DNA from: DASYQD01 sp036005845
GTDB lineage: Bacteria; Acidobacteriota; Thermoanaerobaculia; Multivoradales; JAIOJS01
NCBI GenBank assembly: GCA_036005845.1
Contig: DASYQD010000031.1
Location: 1-35,602 of the forward strand
Reading direction: 5' to 3'
Length of the DNA: 35,602 nt
Of this stretch, positions 5,693-14,352 are shown piece after piece (position 1 is the stretch's first letter; the number at the start of each line of letters is the position of its first letter). A model generated the notes under the pieces. The model had not been told where the DNA came from, did not search any database, and saw only the letters and a program-made list of their open reading frames with translations. Made by a program: the position numbers and the translations under genes.

Positions 5693-8569
5693 ATGGAGTG
5701 CCTCGCCACCTTCGTCGTCCTCTTCCTGCTGCCGCTCGCCAGCGCAGCGCTGGTGCTGGCGTGGCGCGCGCGGAGGGCGGCACGGAACGCAGCGGAAGAG
5801 ATCGCGCTGTTGCGGCAGGCGGTGACGGCCCTCTCGGCGCGGATCGGGTCCGGCGCGGTCGCGGCGCGCGCGGCGACGGAGAACGCGCAACCGGCGGTGG
5901 CGCGAGAGGCGACCGCCGCCGACGTTACGCCACGACCCGAGCTGGCAATCGATCGCGCCACCGCGGCGCCGATCGAAGCGGCGGCGCCGCAACCGTCCTC
6001 GACACCGCCGCTGCTGGGCGAGCTTTCGGAGACCGCAGCGGCGGCGACTGCGGAAGCGGCACCGATCGATCCAGCGCTAACGGGAACCGCCGCGGCGCGC
6101 GAGACGGCGACATCGGGCGCGGCGCGCGAGGCAACGACACCGACCGCGGCTCTTCCGCCACCCACTCCCACGTCCCCACCGCCGCCGACGCCGCCGGCGC
6201 GCTCGCTCGAAGAGCGCCTCGGCGCGCGCCTTCCCGTCTGGATCGGCGCCATCGCGCTGGTGCTCGCCGCCGCGTTCCTCGTCAAGTACTCCGTCGACCA
6301 GGGCTGGATCGGGCCCACGGTGCGCGTCACCCTCGGCGCGCTCTTCGGCATCGTGCTGCTCGCCGGCGGCGAGCTGCTGCGGCGCTCGACGGCGCCGGTG
6401 GCGCAGGGGCTCACCGCGGCGGGCATCGCGGTGCTCTTCGTCGTCGAGCTCGCTGCCGTCCACCTCTACCACCTCATCGGTCCCGCCGCCGGCTTCGCGC
6501 TGCTCGCGCTGACCACGGCGACCGCGGTGACGCTGGCGCTCCGGCACGGGCCGATCGTCGCCCTGCTCGGGCTCGTCGGCGGCTTCCTCACGCCGGTGTT
6601 GGTGTCGACGGGGCAGCCGAACGCGCGGCTGCTGTTCGCGTACCTGGCGCTGCTGCAGGCGGGCCTGCTCGCCGTGTCGCGACGGCGTGGCTGGGCGCCG
6701 CTCGGCGGGCTGACGCTCCTGGCGGCGCTCGTCTGGGCGGGAGGTTGGACGGTGAGCCCGTTCGGCCGCCCCGACGCGTGGGTGATCGGCGTCTTCCTCG
6801 TCGTCTCCGTCGCGGCGACGCTGGTGGCGAGCGCCGGCACCGGCGAGCGCTGGGGCGCTCCGCTCGCCGGCTGGGCGCGCGCCATCGCCGCCGGCGGCGC
6901 GCTCGTCGTCTCGGCGGTGCTCGCCGTGCGCACCGATTTCGGGCTCGTCGAGTGGGGCTTCCTCGGGCTGCTCGCCGCCGGGTGCCTGGTGTTGGCGCGG
7001 CTCTCGCCGCAGCTTCAAGGGCTCGCCTGGCTCGGCGCCGCCGCCGTCTGCCAGGTGCTCGGCATCTGGGCCGACAAGCTGCAGCCGGCCGAGGCGCCGC
7101 GCTTCTTCGCCGTCGCCGCCGGTGCGCTGCTGCTCGTCGCCGGCGGTGCGTGGGCGTTGCGCTGGCGAGCGGCGAAGCCGGCGCGGTGGGCGGCGCTCGC
7201 CGCCGCGGCGAGCCTCGCCGTCGACCTCATCGCGTGGTACGGCGCCGACCGCGCCAGTCTCGATCTGCCCTGGGGCTGGATCGAGGTCGCGCTCGCCGTG
7301 GTGTGGATCGTCCTGGCGCTGCCGGTGGCTCGTCGCCGCGCGGCGTTGGAAGGCGAAGCGGTGCTCGCCGCGGCCGCCGTGGCGGCGACGACGCTGGTGA
7401 GCCTCGCGGTACCGATGGAGCTCGAGCGGCAGTGGATCACCGTCGCTTGGGCGCTCGAGGTCGCGGCGCTGGTGTGGCTCGCGGGACGACTGCGGGTGCC
7501 GCTGCTGGCGCACCTCGCCGCGCTCCTCACCGCGCTCGTCGGCGCGCGGCTGCTGCTCAACCCCGCGGTGCTCGACTACCCCACCGGCACGCACCCGATC
7601 CTGAGCTGGCTGCTCTACGGCTACGGCGTGCCGATCGCCGCACTGGCGTTGGCGACAGTGCTGGCGCGGCGGCAGGAGCGGCACGCGCTCGCCCTCGGCA
7701 CCGGCGCCGTGGCGGTGGCGCTGGCGGTGGTGTTCCTCGGGCTCGCCGTGCACCAGGCCTTCCACCCCGGCCTCAAGCAGGTCGAGCCGTCGCTCGCCGA
7801 GTGGGGCGTGTTGACGATCTCCTGGCTGGCGCTCGGCTGCGCGCTGCTCGCCGGCGCGAGCGCCGCAACGGCGACGCCGTTGGCGGAGCCGGCAGGGCCG
7901 GCTGAAACCGCCGTGAACGAGGGCGAGGCGACAGCCGACGTTCCGCGGGTGGCGGACATGCACCCCTGGCCCGAGCTCCGCTTCGGCGGACCGTTGGTCG
8001 TCTTCCTCGCCGTCGGGCAGGCGTTGCTCGCTCAGTGCGCATTGGCCAACCCATTGTTCTTCCACCAGCCGGTGGGCGACCGGCCAGTGCTCAACCTGCT
8101 GCTCCCCGTCTTCGCGCTGCCGCTCGTGCTGCTGATGGTGGCGGCCAGGCTCGAACGCCGCCTGGAAGCGAGGTGGGCTCCCTGGTTGTGGTGGGCGCCG
8201 CGGCTGTGGTCGATCGTGGCGCTGCTGCTGCTCTTCGTCGTGGTCTCGCTGGAAGTACGGCAGGCGTTCCACGGCAACTATCTCGACGCCGGGCCGACGA
8301 CGTCGGCCGAGCAGTATGCCTACTCAGCCGCCTGGATCCTCCTCGCCACCGGCCTGCTCGTCGCCGGCGTCGCGCGCGGGCGCCGCACGCTGCGTCTCGC
8401 CTCGCTGCCGGTGATGCTGCTGGCGGTCGGAAAGGTTTTCTTGTACGACACCGCCAACCTCTCCGACCTCTATCGCGTTTTCTCCTTCCTCGGTCTCGGC
8501 ATTTCGTTGCTGTTGTTGGCGTGGGTCTACCAGCGATTCGTCTTCAGGCGCGGCCCGGAGGCAGCATGA
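5693..8569 (+). CDS. DUF2339 polytopic membrane protein
   Basis: 958 residues. An N-terminal helix (MECLATFVVLFLLPLASAALVLAW) is followed by a short charged coiled region and a long Ala/Pro/Thr-rich linker to about residue 175. From SLEERLGARLPVWIGAIALVLAAAF onward there is a very long run of membrane helices, some 25 or more by eye. The C-terminal block (AVGKVFLYDTANLSDLYRVFSFLGLGISLLLLAWVYQRF) is the hallmark of DUF2339. The biochemical role of this family is not known. The stop overlaps the next ATG (ATGA), tying it to the DUF3999 gene, a partnership seen in other bacteria. No Shine-Dalgarno is visible before the ATG. Confidence 0.85.
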   Translation: MECLATFVVLFLLPLASAALVLAWRARRAARNAAEEIALLRQAVTALSARIGSGAVAARAATENAQPAVAREATAADVTPRPELAIDRATAAPIEAAAPQPSSTPPLLGELSETAAAATAEAAPIDPALTGTAAARETATSGAAREATTPTAALPPPTPTSPPPPTPPARSLEERLGARLPVWIGAIALVLAAAFLVKYSVDQGWIGPTVRVTLGALFGIVLLAGGELLRRSTAPVAQGLTAAGIAVLFVVELAAVHLYHLIGPAAGFALLALTTATAVTLALRHGPIVALLGLVGGFLTPVLVSTGQPNARLLFAYLALLQAGLLAVSRRRGWAPLGGLTLLAALVWAGGWTVSPFGRPDAWVIGVFLVVSVAATLVASAGTGERWGAPLAGWARAIAAGGALVVSAVLAVRTDFGLVEWGFLGLLAAGCLVLARLSPQLQGLAWLGAAAVCQVLGIWADKLQPAEAPRFFAVAAGALLLVAGGAWALRWRAAKPARWAALAAAASLAVDLIAWYGADRASLDLPWGWIEVALAVVWIVLALPVARRRAALEGEAVLAAAAVAATTLVSLAVPMELERQWITVAWALEVAALVWLAGRLRVPLLAHLAALLTALVGARLLLNPAVLDYPTGTHPILSWLLYGYGVPIAALALATVLARRQERHALALGTGAVAVALAVVFLGLAVHQAFHPGLKQVEPSLAEWGVLTISWLALGCALLAGASAATATPLAEPAGPAETAVNEGEATADVPRVADMHPWPELRFGGPLVVFLAVGQALLAQCALANPLFFHQPVGDRPVLNLLLPVFALPLVLLMVAARLERRLEARWAPWLWWAPRLWSIVALLLLFVVVSLEVRQAFHGNYLDAGPTTSAEQYAYSAAWILLATGLLVAGVARGRRTLRLASLPVMLLAVGKVFLYDTANLSDLYRVFSFLGLGISLLLLAWVYQRFVFRRGPEAA

Positions 8570-10473
8570 GCCGCCGCGATCGGCTCGCGGCAGCGGTGCT
8601 CGCCGCGGCGCTCGCCGGTGGGGCGGGCGCGCAGCCTGCCGCGGAGGCGCCGCTCGCCCGCCCTCTCGTCGTCCCGCGCGCCGGCAGTGTGCGCATCGCG
8701 CTTCCCGCCTCGCAGTACGCCCCGTCGCTCGGCTTCGAAGTCCTCGGCCCCGACGGCGGCAAGCTACCGGTGCGACTCTTGGCGCTCGATGCCGGCGGTG
8801 CACCGCGCCGCGCCCGCGTCGTCGCGGTGACGCAGACGCCGCAGGGCTGGTCGGTGATCGTCGACGCCGGCCCGTCCTCGCCGCCTCACCAGGGCCTGCG
8901 GCTCCCACTCGCCGCCGGCGGACTCGCCGAGGTCGAGCTCGCGGCGAGCAACGATCGCAGCGCGTGGACGCCGCTCGCGAGCGCGACGCTGTTTCGTTTG
9001 GGCGCCGGCGAGGAGCTGCAAGGCTCCGCGCTCGCCTACCCGGCGACCGACGCCCGCTACCTGCGCCTCTCGTGGCCCGCCGCCGCGAAGTTCCCGCACC
9101 TTCGCGAGGTCGAGCTCGACAGCGTCGCCACCGCCGCCGAGGAGGTCGCACTGCCGGCAAAGTCGTGCGTCGCGGACGGCGCGCGCCGCACCACGTGCGA
9201 CTTCGCCTCGGCGCTCGACGCATTGGGCGACCGCGCCGTCGAGAGCCTTCAGTTGGTGCTGCCCGCCGGCCGCGCCATCGGTTGGCGCCTGCGCGCCGCC
9301 ACCGATGGGCGCTGGCAGATGCTGGGCGAAGGAAGCTGGGCGCCCCTGGCCACTGCGCTGCCGCGGCGGCTCCCCGCCGGCGGCAGCGGAGCCACCCTGC
9401 GGCTGGAGCTGTGGGGCGAGACCGATGCGCCCGCGCCGTCGGAGCTCTCGGCGCGGGTATTGCCGCTGGCGCTGGCGTTCGACGTTCCCGCCGCCGGCAA
9501 CTACGAGCTGCGCAGCGCGCCGGGTTTGCCGCGGCCGCCCGCCGAAGCGGCGGCAGCCAATGACGACGCGCAGTGGATCGTGCCCGGCGAGGCGCGGCAG
9601 CTCGCGGAAGCGCTGCCGCCGCTCGCGGTGCCGGCGGGTGGAGCGCTGCCGCGGGTCGCTTTCGCGCGCCACTGGCCGGTGCGCACGCAGGCGCATCCCG
9701 GCGACGCGGTGCGGTTGACGCTTCCCGGCGTCGTCGAAGCGGCGGCGCGCAGCGACCTCGCCGACCTGCGGCTGGCGCGCGAGGGGCGGCAGGTGCCCTA
9801 TCTCGTCGACGAGGTCGCGGTGCCCGAGCGGGCCGCGGCCTGGGACCGCGTGGTCCCACGCCCGCGCGGCCAAGGCACCAGCGTCGCCGAGCTTCCATTG
9901 CCCGCGGGGCTCGGCCGCCTCGAGGGCGAGCTGCTGCTGCGCGTGCCGCCGCGGCCGTTGCAGCGTGACGTCCGCCTCGTGCGCCAAGGGGTGACCGACG
10001 GTGTCGGCGACGCGCCCGAGCTGGCGACGCCCTGGCGCGAGTGGCGCTGCGAGCCGCTGCCGCCGCTGCCGTGCGAGCTGGCGCTGCCGGCGCTCTCCGG
10101 CGGCCGCGGGCCGCTGCGGCTCGAGATTGCCGACGGCGACAACGCGCCGCTCGCCGAGATCGCCGCCGAGCTCTGGCAGCCGCGCCGGGCACTGCTCTTC
10201 CCGTGGCCGGGCGGGCCGGTGGCGCTGCTCGCCGGCTCGCCGCGCGTCGGCGCGCCGAGCTACGAGCTGGCGGCAGTGGCCGCGGAGCTGCGCGCCCGGC
10301 CGGCGCGTTCGGCGCGGCTGGGACCGGCGGCCGAAGGGTGGGAGGGCGCGCCGGCACGCTGGCCGCGCTGGGCGGTGCTGGCGAGCCTCGGTCTCGCCGC
10401 CGCGGTGCTGTTGCTGTTGCTGGCGCGCGCGCTGCCGCGCATGCCGGAGTCGCAACCGCCGCCGCGGTCGTAG
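8566..10473 (+). CDS. DUF3999-like exported, membrane-anchored protein
   Basis: 635 residues. A signal peptide (about 1-22, LAAAVLAAALAGGAGA) is followed by a large beta-rich extracytoplasmic region. A single C-terminal membrane helix (WAVLASLGLAAAVLLLLLARAL, about 604-625) then leads to a short Pro-rich tail. I assign DUF3999 from this layout, from the 'YLRLSWP...' segment that resembles discoidin/F5-8-type beta sandwiches, and from its usual position next to DUF2339. It overlaps the DUF2339 gene by 4 bp and is probably its periplasmic partner. No catalytic motif is visible and the function is unknown. Confidence 0.72.
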   Translation: MSRRDRLAAAVLAAALAGGAGAQPAAEAPLARPLVVPRAGSVRIALPASQYAPSLGFEVLGPDGGKLPVRLLALDAGGAPRRARVVAVTQTPQGWSVIVDAGPSSPPHQGLRLPLAAGGLAEVELAASNDRSAWTPLASATLFRLGAGEELQGSALAYPATDARYLRLSWPAAAKFPHLREVELDSVATAAEEVALPAKSCVADGARRTTCDFASALDALGDRAVESLQLVLPAGRAIGWRLRAATDGRWQMLGEGSWAPLATALPRRLPAGGSGATLRLELWGETDAPAPSELSARVLPLALAFDVPAAGNYELRSAPGLPRPPAEAAAANDDAQWIVPGEARQLAEALPPLAVPAGGALPRVAFARHWPVRTQAHPGDAVRLTLPGVVEAAARSDLADLRLAREGRQVPYLVDEVAVPERAAAWDRVVPRPRGQGTSVAELPLPAGLGRLEGELLLRVPPRPLQRDVRLVRQGVTDGVGDAPELATPWREWRCEPLPPLPCELALPALSGGRGPLRLEIADGDNAPLAEIAAELWQPRRALLFPWPGGPVALLAGSPRVGAPSYELAAVAAELRARPARSARLGPAAEGWEGAPARWPRWAVLASLGLAAAVLLLLLARALPRMPESQPPPRS

Positions 10474-10513
10474 CGCGCGCCGCGTTCGAGGCAACGGCGC
10501 CGGCGAACGCAAC

Positions 10514-10519
10514 TATCAT
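10514..10519 (+). promoter_or_regulatory. -10-like TATCAT, 6 nt before the modE-like start
   Basis: TATCAT matches the -10 consensus at five of six positions and is separated from ATG 10526 by six bases. There is no Shine-Dalgarno, which points to a leaderless transcript. No convincing -35 is seen. Confidence 0.4.
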
Positions 10520-10525
10520 CGACTC

Positions 10526-10903
10526 ATGCCCAAGAAGAGCGGTCCGCGGATGGCGGCGGCGCTCGCCCTGCGCCCGCGGCTGCGCGTGCTGCGCGACGCC
10601 GAGATCGCCCTCGGGCCCGGCAAGGTCGACCTGCTGGAATCGATCGCCGCCACCGGCTCGATCGCCGAGGCGGCGCGGCGGCTGGGCATGTCGTACACGC
10701 GGGCGTGGAAGCTGGTGCGCTCGATGAACGGCTGCTTCCGCGCGCCGCTCGTGCTCGCCGCCCGCGGCGGCCGCGAGCGCGGCGGCGCCGAGCTGACCGC
10801 CGACGGCCGCGCGGCGCTGCGGCTCTACCGCCGCATGGAGATCGACAGCCGCGCCGGCGCCGAACGCACCTGGCGCGCGCTGCGGCGGCTGCTGCGGCCC
10901 TGA
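10526..10903 (+). CDS. modE: ModE-like winged-helix regulator, DNA-binding domain only
   Basis: 125 residues. The core (LRDAEIALGPGKVDLLESIAATGSIAEAARRLGMSYTRAWKLVRSMN) is the ModE/LysR-type N-terminal winged helix. The 'GsIaeAArrlgmSYtrAWklv' recognition segment lies at about 50-70, and the wing RGGRERGGAELTADGRAALRLYRRME follows. In E. coli ModE this domain is followed by two Mop domains that bind molybdate; here the protein ends before any Mop domain. Small one-domain versions exist in other bacteria, but how they sense metal is unclear. Its position directly upstream of the porin-modABC genes, and the palindrome between them, support control of molybdate uptake. Confidence 0.82.
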   Translation: MPKKSGPRMAAALALRPRLRVLRDAEIALGPGKVDLLESIAATGSIAEAARRLGMSYTRAWKLVRSMNGCFRAPLVLAARGGRERGGAELTADGRAALRLYRRMEIDSRAGAERTWRALRRLLRP

Positions 10904-10956
10904 CCGCTCGCGCGCCACGCGCGCGCCCACTCCGCGACGCACGCTACCGATACCTT

Positions 10957-10994
10957 CGATATAGTTGACAGAACATATCGCCGTTCCATACCCT
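10957..10994 (+). promoter_or_regulatory. Porin-modABC promoter with overlapping ModE-type palindrome
   Basis: CGATAT (10957-10962) and ATATCG (10975-10980) are exact reverse complements separated by 12 bp. A GTT/AAC pair inside extends the dyad with a one-base offset. A perfect -35 TTGACA (10965-10970) lies within the palindrome. A weak -10 TACCCT (10989-10994) follows at 18-bp spacing, giving a predicted start near 11001. The AT-rich dyad resembles ModE boxes, and its overlap with the -35 suggests repression. Confidence 0.6.
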
Positions 10995-11018
10995 TCGCGC
11001 GCCAGTCGAGGAGGCCTG

Positions 11019-12128
11019 ATGCATCGACGAGCTTGCCGCGCGCTCGTGTTTCTCGTCGCAGCGCCCGCGACGCTCGCGGCGCAGCCGCCGCCGGCGCCGG
11101 TCACCGCCGCCGGCAAGGAGCCGACGCTCCAGATCGGCGGCCTGATCCAGGCGCAGGCGGAATTGGGGGACCAGGGCGACAGCCGGTTCCCGAGCAGCAA
11201 CGACCGCATCTACCTGCGGCGGGCGCGCGTCAACGCCGGCGGAAAGCTCCTCGAGGAGTTCGACTTCCGCCTCGAGGTCGACATGGCGGGGACGCTCGCC
11301 AACACCACCGGCCTGCGCGCGCAGCTCACCGACGGCTACGTCACCTGGAACCGCTACCCGGCCGCCAACGTGCGCAGCGGGCAGTTCAAGGCGCCCTTCG
11401 GCTACGAGCAGCTGGTCGGCGATGCGACGCTCTTCAGCCTCGAGCGTACGCTCGCCACCGACCGCCTGACGCCGGCCCGCCAGCTCGGCGTGCAGCTCGC
11501 GGGCAGCGCGATCGACCGCCGGCTCTCCTACGCCGTGGGCGCCTTCAACGGCACCGGCGTCAACAACAACTTCAACGACGACAGCCGCTTCCTGCTCGCC
11601 GGCCGCGTCTCCGCTATCCCCTGGAGCGGCAAGATCGCGGGGCAGGAGGCGAGCTGGTCGGCGGGCGCCGGCGCCTACCGCTCCGAGGACACCAGCGTCA
11701 ATCTGCCCGACTTCGGCTTCGACTCGACGCCCGCGACGCCGGACCGCGACTCGCAGTTCGGCGGCAAGCGCAACGCCTGGCAGGCCGACACGCAGCTCGT
11801 CATTGGACCCTTCGAGCTCTGGGCCGAAGTCCTGCGCGCGCGCTTCGAACCCGCCGACCGGCTGCCGGCGCCTTCGTTCGACGCCGGCGGCGATTACTTG
11901 CAGACGACTTTCTACGTCATTCCCCAGAAGCTGCAAGTGCTGCTCAAAACCGAGCGCTTCGACCCCTCGCGTTCCGTCGATGGCGACGACACGCGCACCG
12001 ACACGGCCGGCGCCAACTGGTACTTCAAAGGCCACAACCTGAAGCTGATGGCCGACTACCTGCGCGTCGACGCGCCGCGGCGGCCGACGCAGAACAAGGT
12101 GCTGGCGCGCATCCAGGTGCAGTTCTAG
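11019..12128 (+). CDS. Phosphate-selective-porin-like outer-membrane channel in the mod operon
   Basis: 369 residues. The signal peptide is 1-21 (RALVFLVAAPATLAAQ). A short linker leads to a beta-barrel of the OprP/OprO-like porin family: IGGLIQAQAELGD, then RIYLRRARVNAGGKLLEEFDFRLEVDMAG, then TDGYVTWNRYPAANVRSGQFKAPFGYEQL, and a terminal strand ending VLARIQVQF. The C-terminal Phe is the usual barrel-assembly signal. The GAGGAGG at 11008-11014 supports ATG 11019. It comes first in a run with modA, modB and modC (21-bp gap to modA). I infer that it carries molybdate or tungstate across the outer membrane; the family name reflects phosphate/pyrophosphate members. Confidence 0.85.
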   Translation: MHRRACRALVFLVAAPATLAAQPPPAPVTAAGKEPTLQIGGLIQAQAELGDQGDSRFPSSNDRIYLRRARVNAGGKLLEEFDFRLEVDMAGTLANTTGLRAQLTDGYVTWNRYPAANVRSGQFKAPFGYEQLVGDATLFSLERTLATDRLTPARQLGVQLAGSAIDRRLSYAVGAFNGTGVNNNFNDDSRFLLAGRVSAIPWSGKIAGQEASWSAGAGAYRSEDTSVNLPDFGFDSTPATPDRDSQFGGKRNAWQADTQLVIGPFELWAEVLRARFEPADRLPAPSFDAGGDYLQTTFYVIPQKLQVLLKTERFDPSRSVDGDDTRTDTAGANWYFKGHNLKLMADYLRVDAPRRPTQNKVLARIQVQF

Positions 12129-12149
12129 GCCGGGAACAAGAAACCCACG

Positions 12150-12932
12150 ATGTCGCGCCGACAGCTTTCCCGTGCGCTCGCAGTCGCGTTGCTCACGCTA
12201 TTCGCCGGCGTCGCCGCCGCACCGGCGCGCGCCGCCGAGGTGAAGGTCGCCGCCGCGGCAAGCCTCACCAACGCGCTCACCGAGCTCGCCAAGGCCTGGG
12301 AGTCGCAGAGCGGCCACACGGTCACGCTCAACTTCGGCGCCTCGAACCTGCTGGCGCGGCAGATCGCCGAGGGCGCGCCGGCAGACGTCTTCTTCTCCGC
12401 CGACGAGCGGCAGATGGACCGCCTCGACCACCACGAGCACATGGTGCTCGCCGCCACGCGGCGGAGCCTGCTCTCCAACACCCTCGTGGTCGTCGTGCCG
12501 GCCGACAGCCGGCTCGTCATCCGCCGCGCAAGAGATCTCGCCGGCCCGGCGATCAAGGTGCTGGCGCTGGCCGAGCCGCAGACGGTGCCGGCGGGGATCT
12601 ACGCCAAGCAGTACCTGCGCTCGGTGGGGTTGTGGGGCCAGGTGATCGATCGCGTCGTGCCGACCGAGAACGTGCGCGGCGCGCTGGCCGCCGTCGAGGC
12701 CGGCAATGCCGACGCAGCGATCGTCTACCACTCCGACGCCGCGATCTCGAAGAAGGTGCGCGTGGCCTTCGACGTGCCGCCGGCGCAGGGGCCGAAGATC
12801 TCCTATCCGGTGGCGGTGCTGGCGGGCGCCGATCAGCGCGACGCGGCGAAGGCGTTCGTCGACTACCTGGCCTCGCCCGCCGCCGCCGAGGTCTTCCGCC
12901 GCTACGGCTTCCTGGTGCCCGGCGCTCCGTAG
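12150..12932 (+). CDS. modA: Molybdate ABC transporter substrate-binding protein
   Basis: 260 residues. The signal peptide is about 1-29 (ending AAPARAAE). The mature protein has the ModA oxyanion pocket motifs: VAAAASLTNALTELAK (32-47), NFGASNLLARQIAEGAPADVFFSADERQMD (61-90) and the later VIDRVVPTENVRGALAAVEAGNADAAIVYHSDA. The Ser residues in ASLT and GASN and the Tyr in VYHSDA line the tetrahedral-oxyanion site in known ModA proteins. It delivers molybdate or tungstate to ModB in the periplasm. No Cys follows the signal, so it is likely soluble rather than a lipoprotein. It sits between the porin gene and modB. Confidence 0.93.
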   Translation: MSRRQLSRALAVALLTLFAGVAAAPARAAEVKVAAAASLTNALTELAKAWESQSGHTVTLNFGASNLLARQIAEGAPADVFFSADERQMDRLDHHEHMVLAATRRSLLSNTLVVVVPADSRLVIRRARDLAGPAIKVLALAEPQTVPAGIYAKQYLRSVGLWGQVIDRVVPTENVRGALAAVEAGNADAAIVYHSDAAISKKVRVAFDVPPAQGPKISYPVAVLAGADQRDAAKAFVDYLASPAAAEVFRRYGFLVPGAP

Positions 12933-12953
12933 AGGCCTCCAACCGGCCGACGC

Positions 12954-13625
12954 ATGAACGCCGATGAGTGGCAGATCCTCGGCTTCACGCTGCGCACGGC
13001 CGGCCTGGCGCTGCTGCTGATCCTGCCGCCCGGCATCGCGCTGGGATGGCTGCTGGCGCGCCGGTCGTGGCCGGGCAAGACGCTGATCGAGACCTTGGCC
13101 GCGTTGCCGCTGGTGCTGCCGCCGGTGGCGACGGGCTTCCTTCTGCTGCGGCTCTTCGGCCGGCGCGGACCGCTCGGCGCGCCGCTGCACGAGCGGTTGG
13201 GGCTCGACGTCATCTTCACCTGGCGCGGCGTCGTCGTGGCGATGGCGGTGATGTCGCTGCCGCTGCTGGTGCGCGCCTCGCGCGTCGCCTTCGAGGGTGT
13301 CGAGACGCGCCTCGAGGACGTGGCGCGCACGCTGGGCGCCGGCGAGCTGCGGGTGCTGGCGACGATCACGCTGCCGCTGGCGGCGCGCGGGCTGCTCGGC
13401 GGCGCGCTGCTCGCCTTCGCCCGCGCGCTCGGCGAGTTCGGCGCCACCATCATCGTCGCCGGCAACATCCCGGGGCGGACGACGACGCTGGCGCTGGCGA
13501 TCTTCCAGCGCATCCAGCTCGGCGAGGACGGCGCCGCGTTGCGTCTGATGACGGCTGCCGTGGTGGTCGCCTTCGCCGCGGTCTGGGTAGGCGAGGTGCT
13601 GCTGCGCCGGGGGGATGCGCGGTGA
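12954..13625 (+). CDS. modB: Molybdate ABC transporter permease
   Basis: 223 residues with five to six membrane helices, beginning WQILGFTLRTAGLALLLILPPGIALGWLLARR. The cytoplasmic EAA-type coupling loop is LEDVARTLGAGELRVLATITLPLAARGLLGGALLAFARALGEFGATIIVAGN, containing the ModB/CysT-like 'G...F...T.P.a..gl..G..l.faralGEFGAt' pattern. It forms the channel for molybdate with ModC on the inner face and ModA on the outer. The TGA overlaps the modC GTG (GTGA), so translation is coupled. Confidence 0.93.
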   Translation: MNADEWQILGFTLRTAGLALLLILPPGIALGWLLARRSWPGKTLIETLAALPLVLPPVATGFLLLRLFGRRGPLGAPLHERLGLDVIFTWRGVVVAMAVMSLPLLVRASRVAFEGVETRLEDVARTLGAGELRVLATITLPLAARGLLGGALLAFARALGEFGATIIVAGNIPGRTTTLALAIFQRIQLGEDGAALRLMTAAVVVAFAAVWVGEVLLRRGDAR

Positions 13626-14320
13626 GGCTCGAGATCGCCGAGATCCGGCTGCCGCTGCAGCCGTTCACGCTGGAGGTGGACGCGACGCTGCAGGCGGCGG
13701 CGAGCGGCATCTGCGGTCCCTCCGGCGCGGGCAAGACGTCGCTGCTCGAGCTGATCGCCGGCCTGCGGCGGCCCACCGCCGGCCGCATCGCGCTCGACGG
13801 CGAGGTGCTGACCGACATCGGCGGTGGCACGACGCGCGCCGTCTTCCTGCCCTCGCGCCACCGCCGCATCGGCTACGTGCCGCAGGACGGCGCCCTCTTC
13901 CCGCACCTCTCGGTGCGCGGCAACCTGCTCTACGGCCGGCGCGGCGGCGATCTGCCGGCGGCGGTCGTCGACGTGCTCGGCCTCGGCCCGCTGCTCGAGC
14001 GCAGCATCCGCCAGCTCTCGGGCGGCGAGCGGCGCCGGGTGGCGGTCGGCCGCGCCCTCGCCGCCGGGCCGCGCCTGCTGCTGCTCGACGAACCGTTGAG
14101 CGGCCTCGACAGCGCGCTGCGCGAGCGCGTGCTCGGCCACCTGCGCACGGTGCGCGACGAGCTCGGCGTGCCGATGCTCTACGTGAGCCACGACCTCGCC
14201 GAGCTCGCGGCGCTGTGCACCGAGCTGCTGGTCATCGAGCGCGGCCAGGTGGTGGCGCTAGGGCCCACCGCCGAGCTGCTGGTGCCGAGCGCTGGGTTCG
14301 CGTTGCGCTCGGCTCCGTAG
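13622..14320 (+). CDS. modC: Molybdate ABC transporter ATP-binding protein, lacking the Mop domain
   Basis: 232 residues. Walker A is GPSGAGKT (32-39), the Q loop is YVPQDG (85-90), the ABC signature is LSGGERRR (132-139), Walker B is RLLLLDEP (151-158), and the H-loop His190 is in YVSHDL. It starts at GTG 13622 inside the modB stop. E. coli ModC has about 120 extra C-terminal residues forming a TOBE/Mop domain that binds molybdate and slows transport at high metal. That part is absent here, and the gene ends in a clean stop before the convergent mosA, so this looks like a natural short form rather than a break. Confidence 0.92.
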   Translation: MRLEIAEIRLPLQPFTLEVDATLQAAASGICGPSGAGKTSLLELIAGLRRPTAGRIALDGEVLTDIGGGTTRAVFLPSRHRRIGYVPQDGALFPHLSVRGNLLYGRRGGDLPAAVVDVLGLGPLLERSIRQLSGGERRRVAVGRALAAGPRLLLLDEPLSGLDSALRERVLGHLRTVRDELGVPMLYVSHDLAELAALCTELLVIERGQVVALGPTAELLVPSAGFALRSAP

Positions 14321-14325
14321 GGCCG

Positions 14326-14341
14326 AGCGCGGCTTCGCGCT
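14326..14341. terminator. Hairpin between convergent modC and mosA
   Basis: AGCGCG, a GCTT loop, then CGCGCT form a perfect 6-bp stem in the short gap between the two stops. There is no T tract on either side, so rho-independent action is uncertain. Confidence 0.35.
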
Positions 14342-14352
14342 GCGCCCGCTAC

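Noticed and set aside
5611..7905. A 764-codon plus-strand open frame overlapping DUF2339
   Set aside because: Its translation is Arg/Gly/Ala low-complexity; the 5693-8569 frame gives a proper membrane protein with the DUF2339 C-terminal block.
8324..11209. A 961-codon minus-strand open frame across DUF2339, DUF3999 and the modE region
   Set aside because: Arg/Ala/Pro-rich nonsense with no recognisable domain, crossing four well-supported plus-strand genes.
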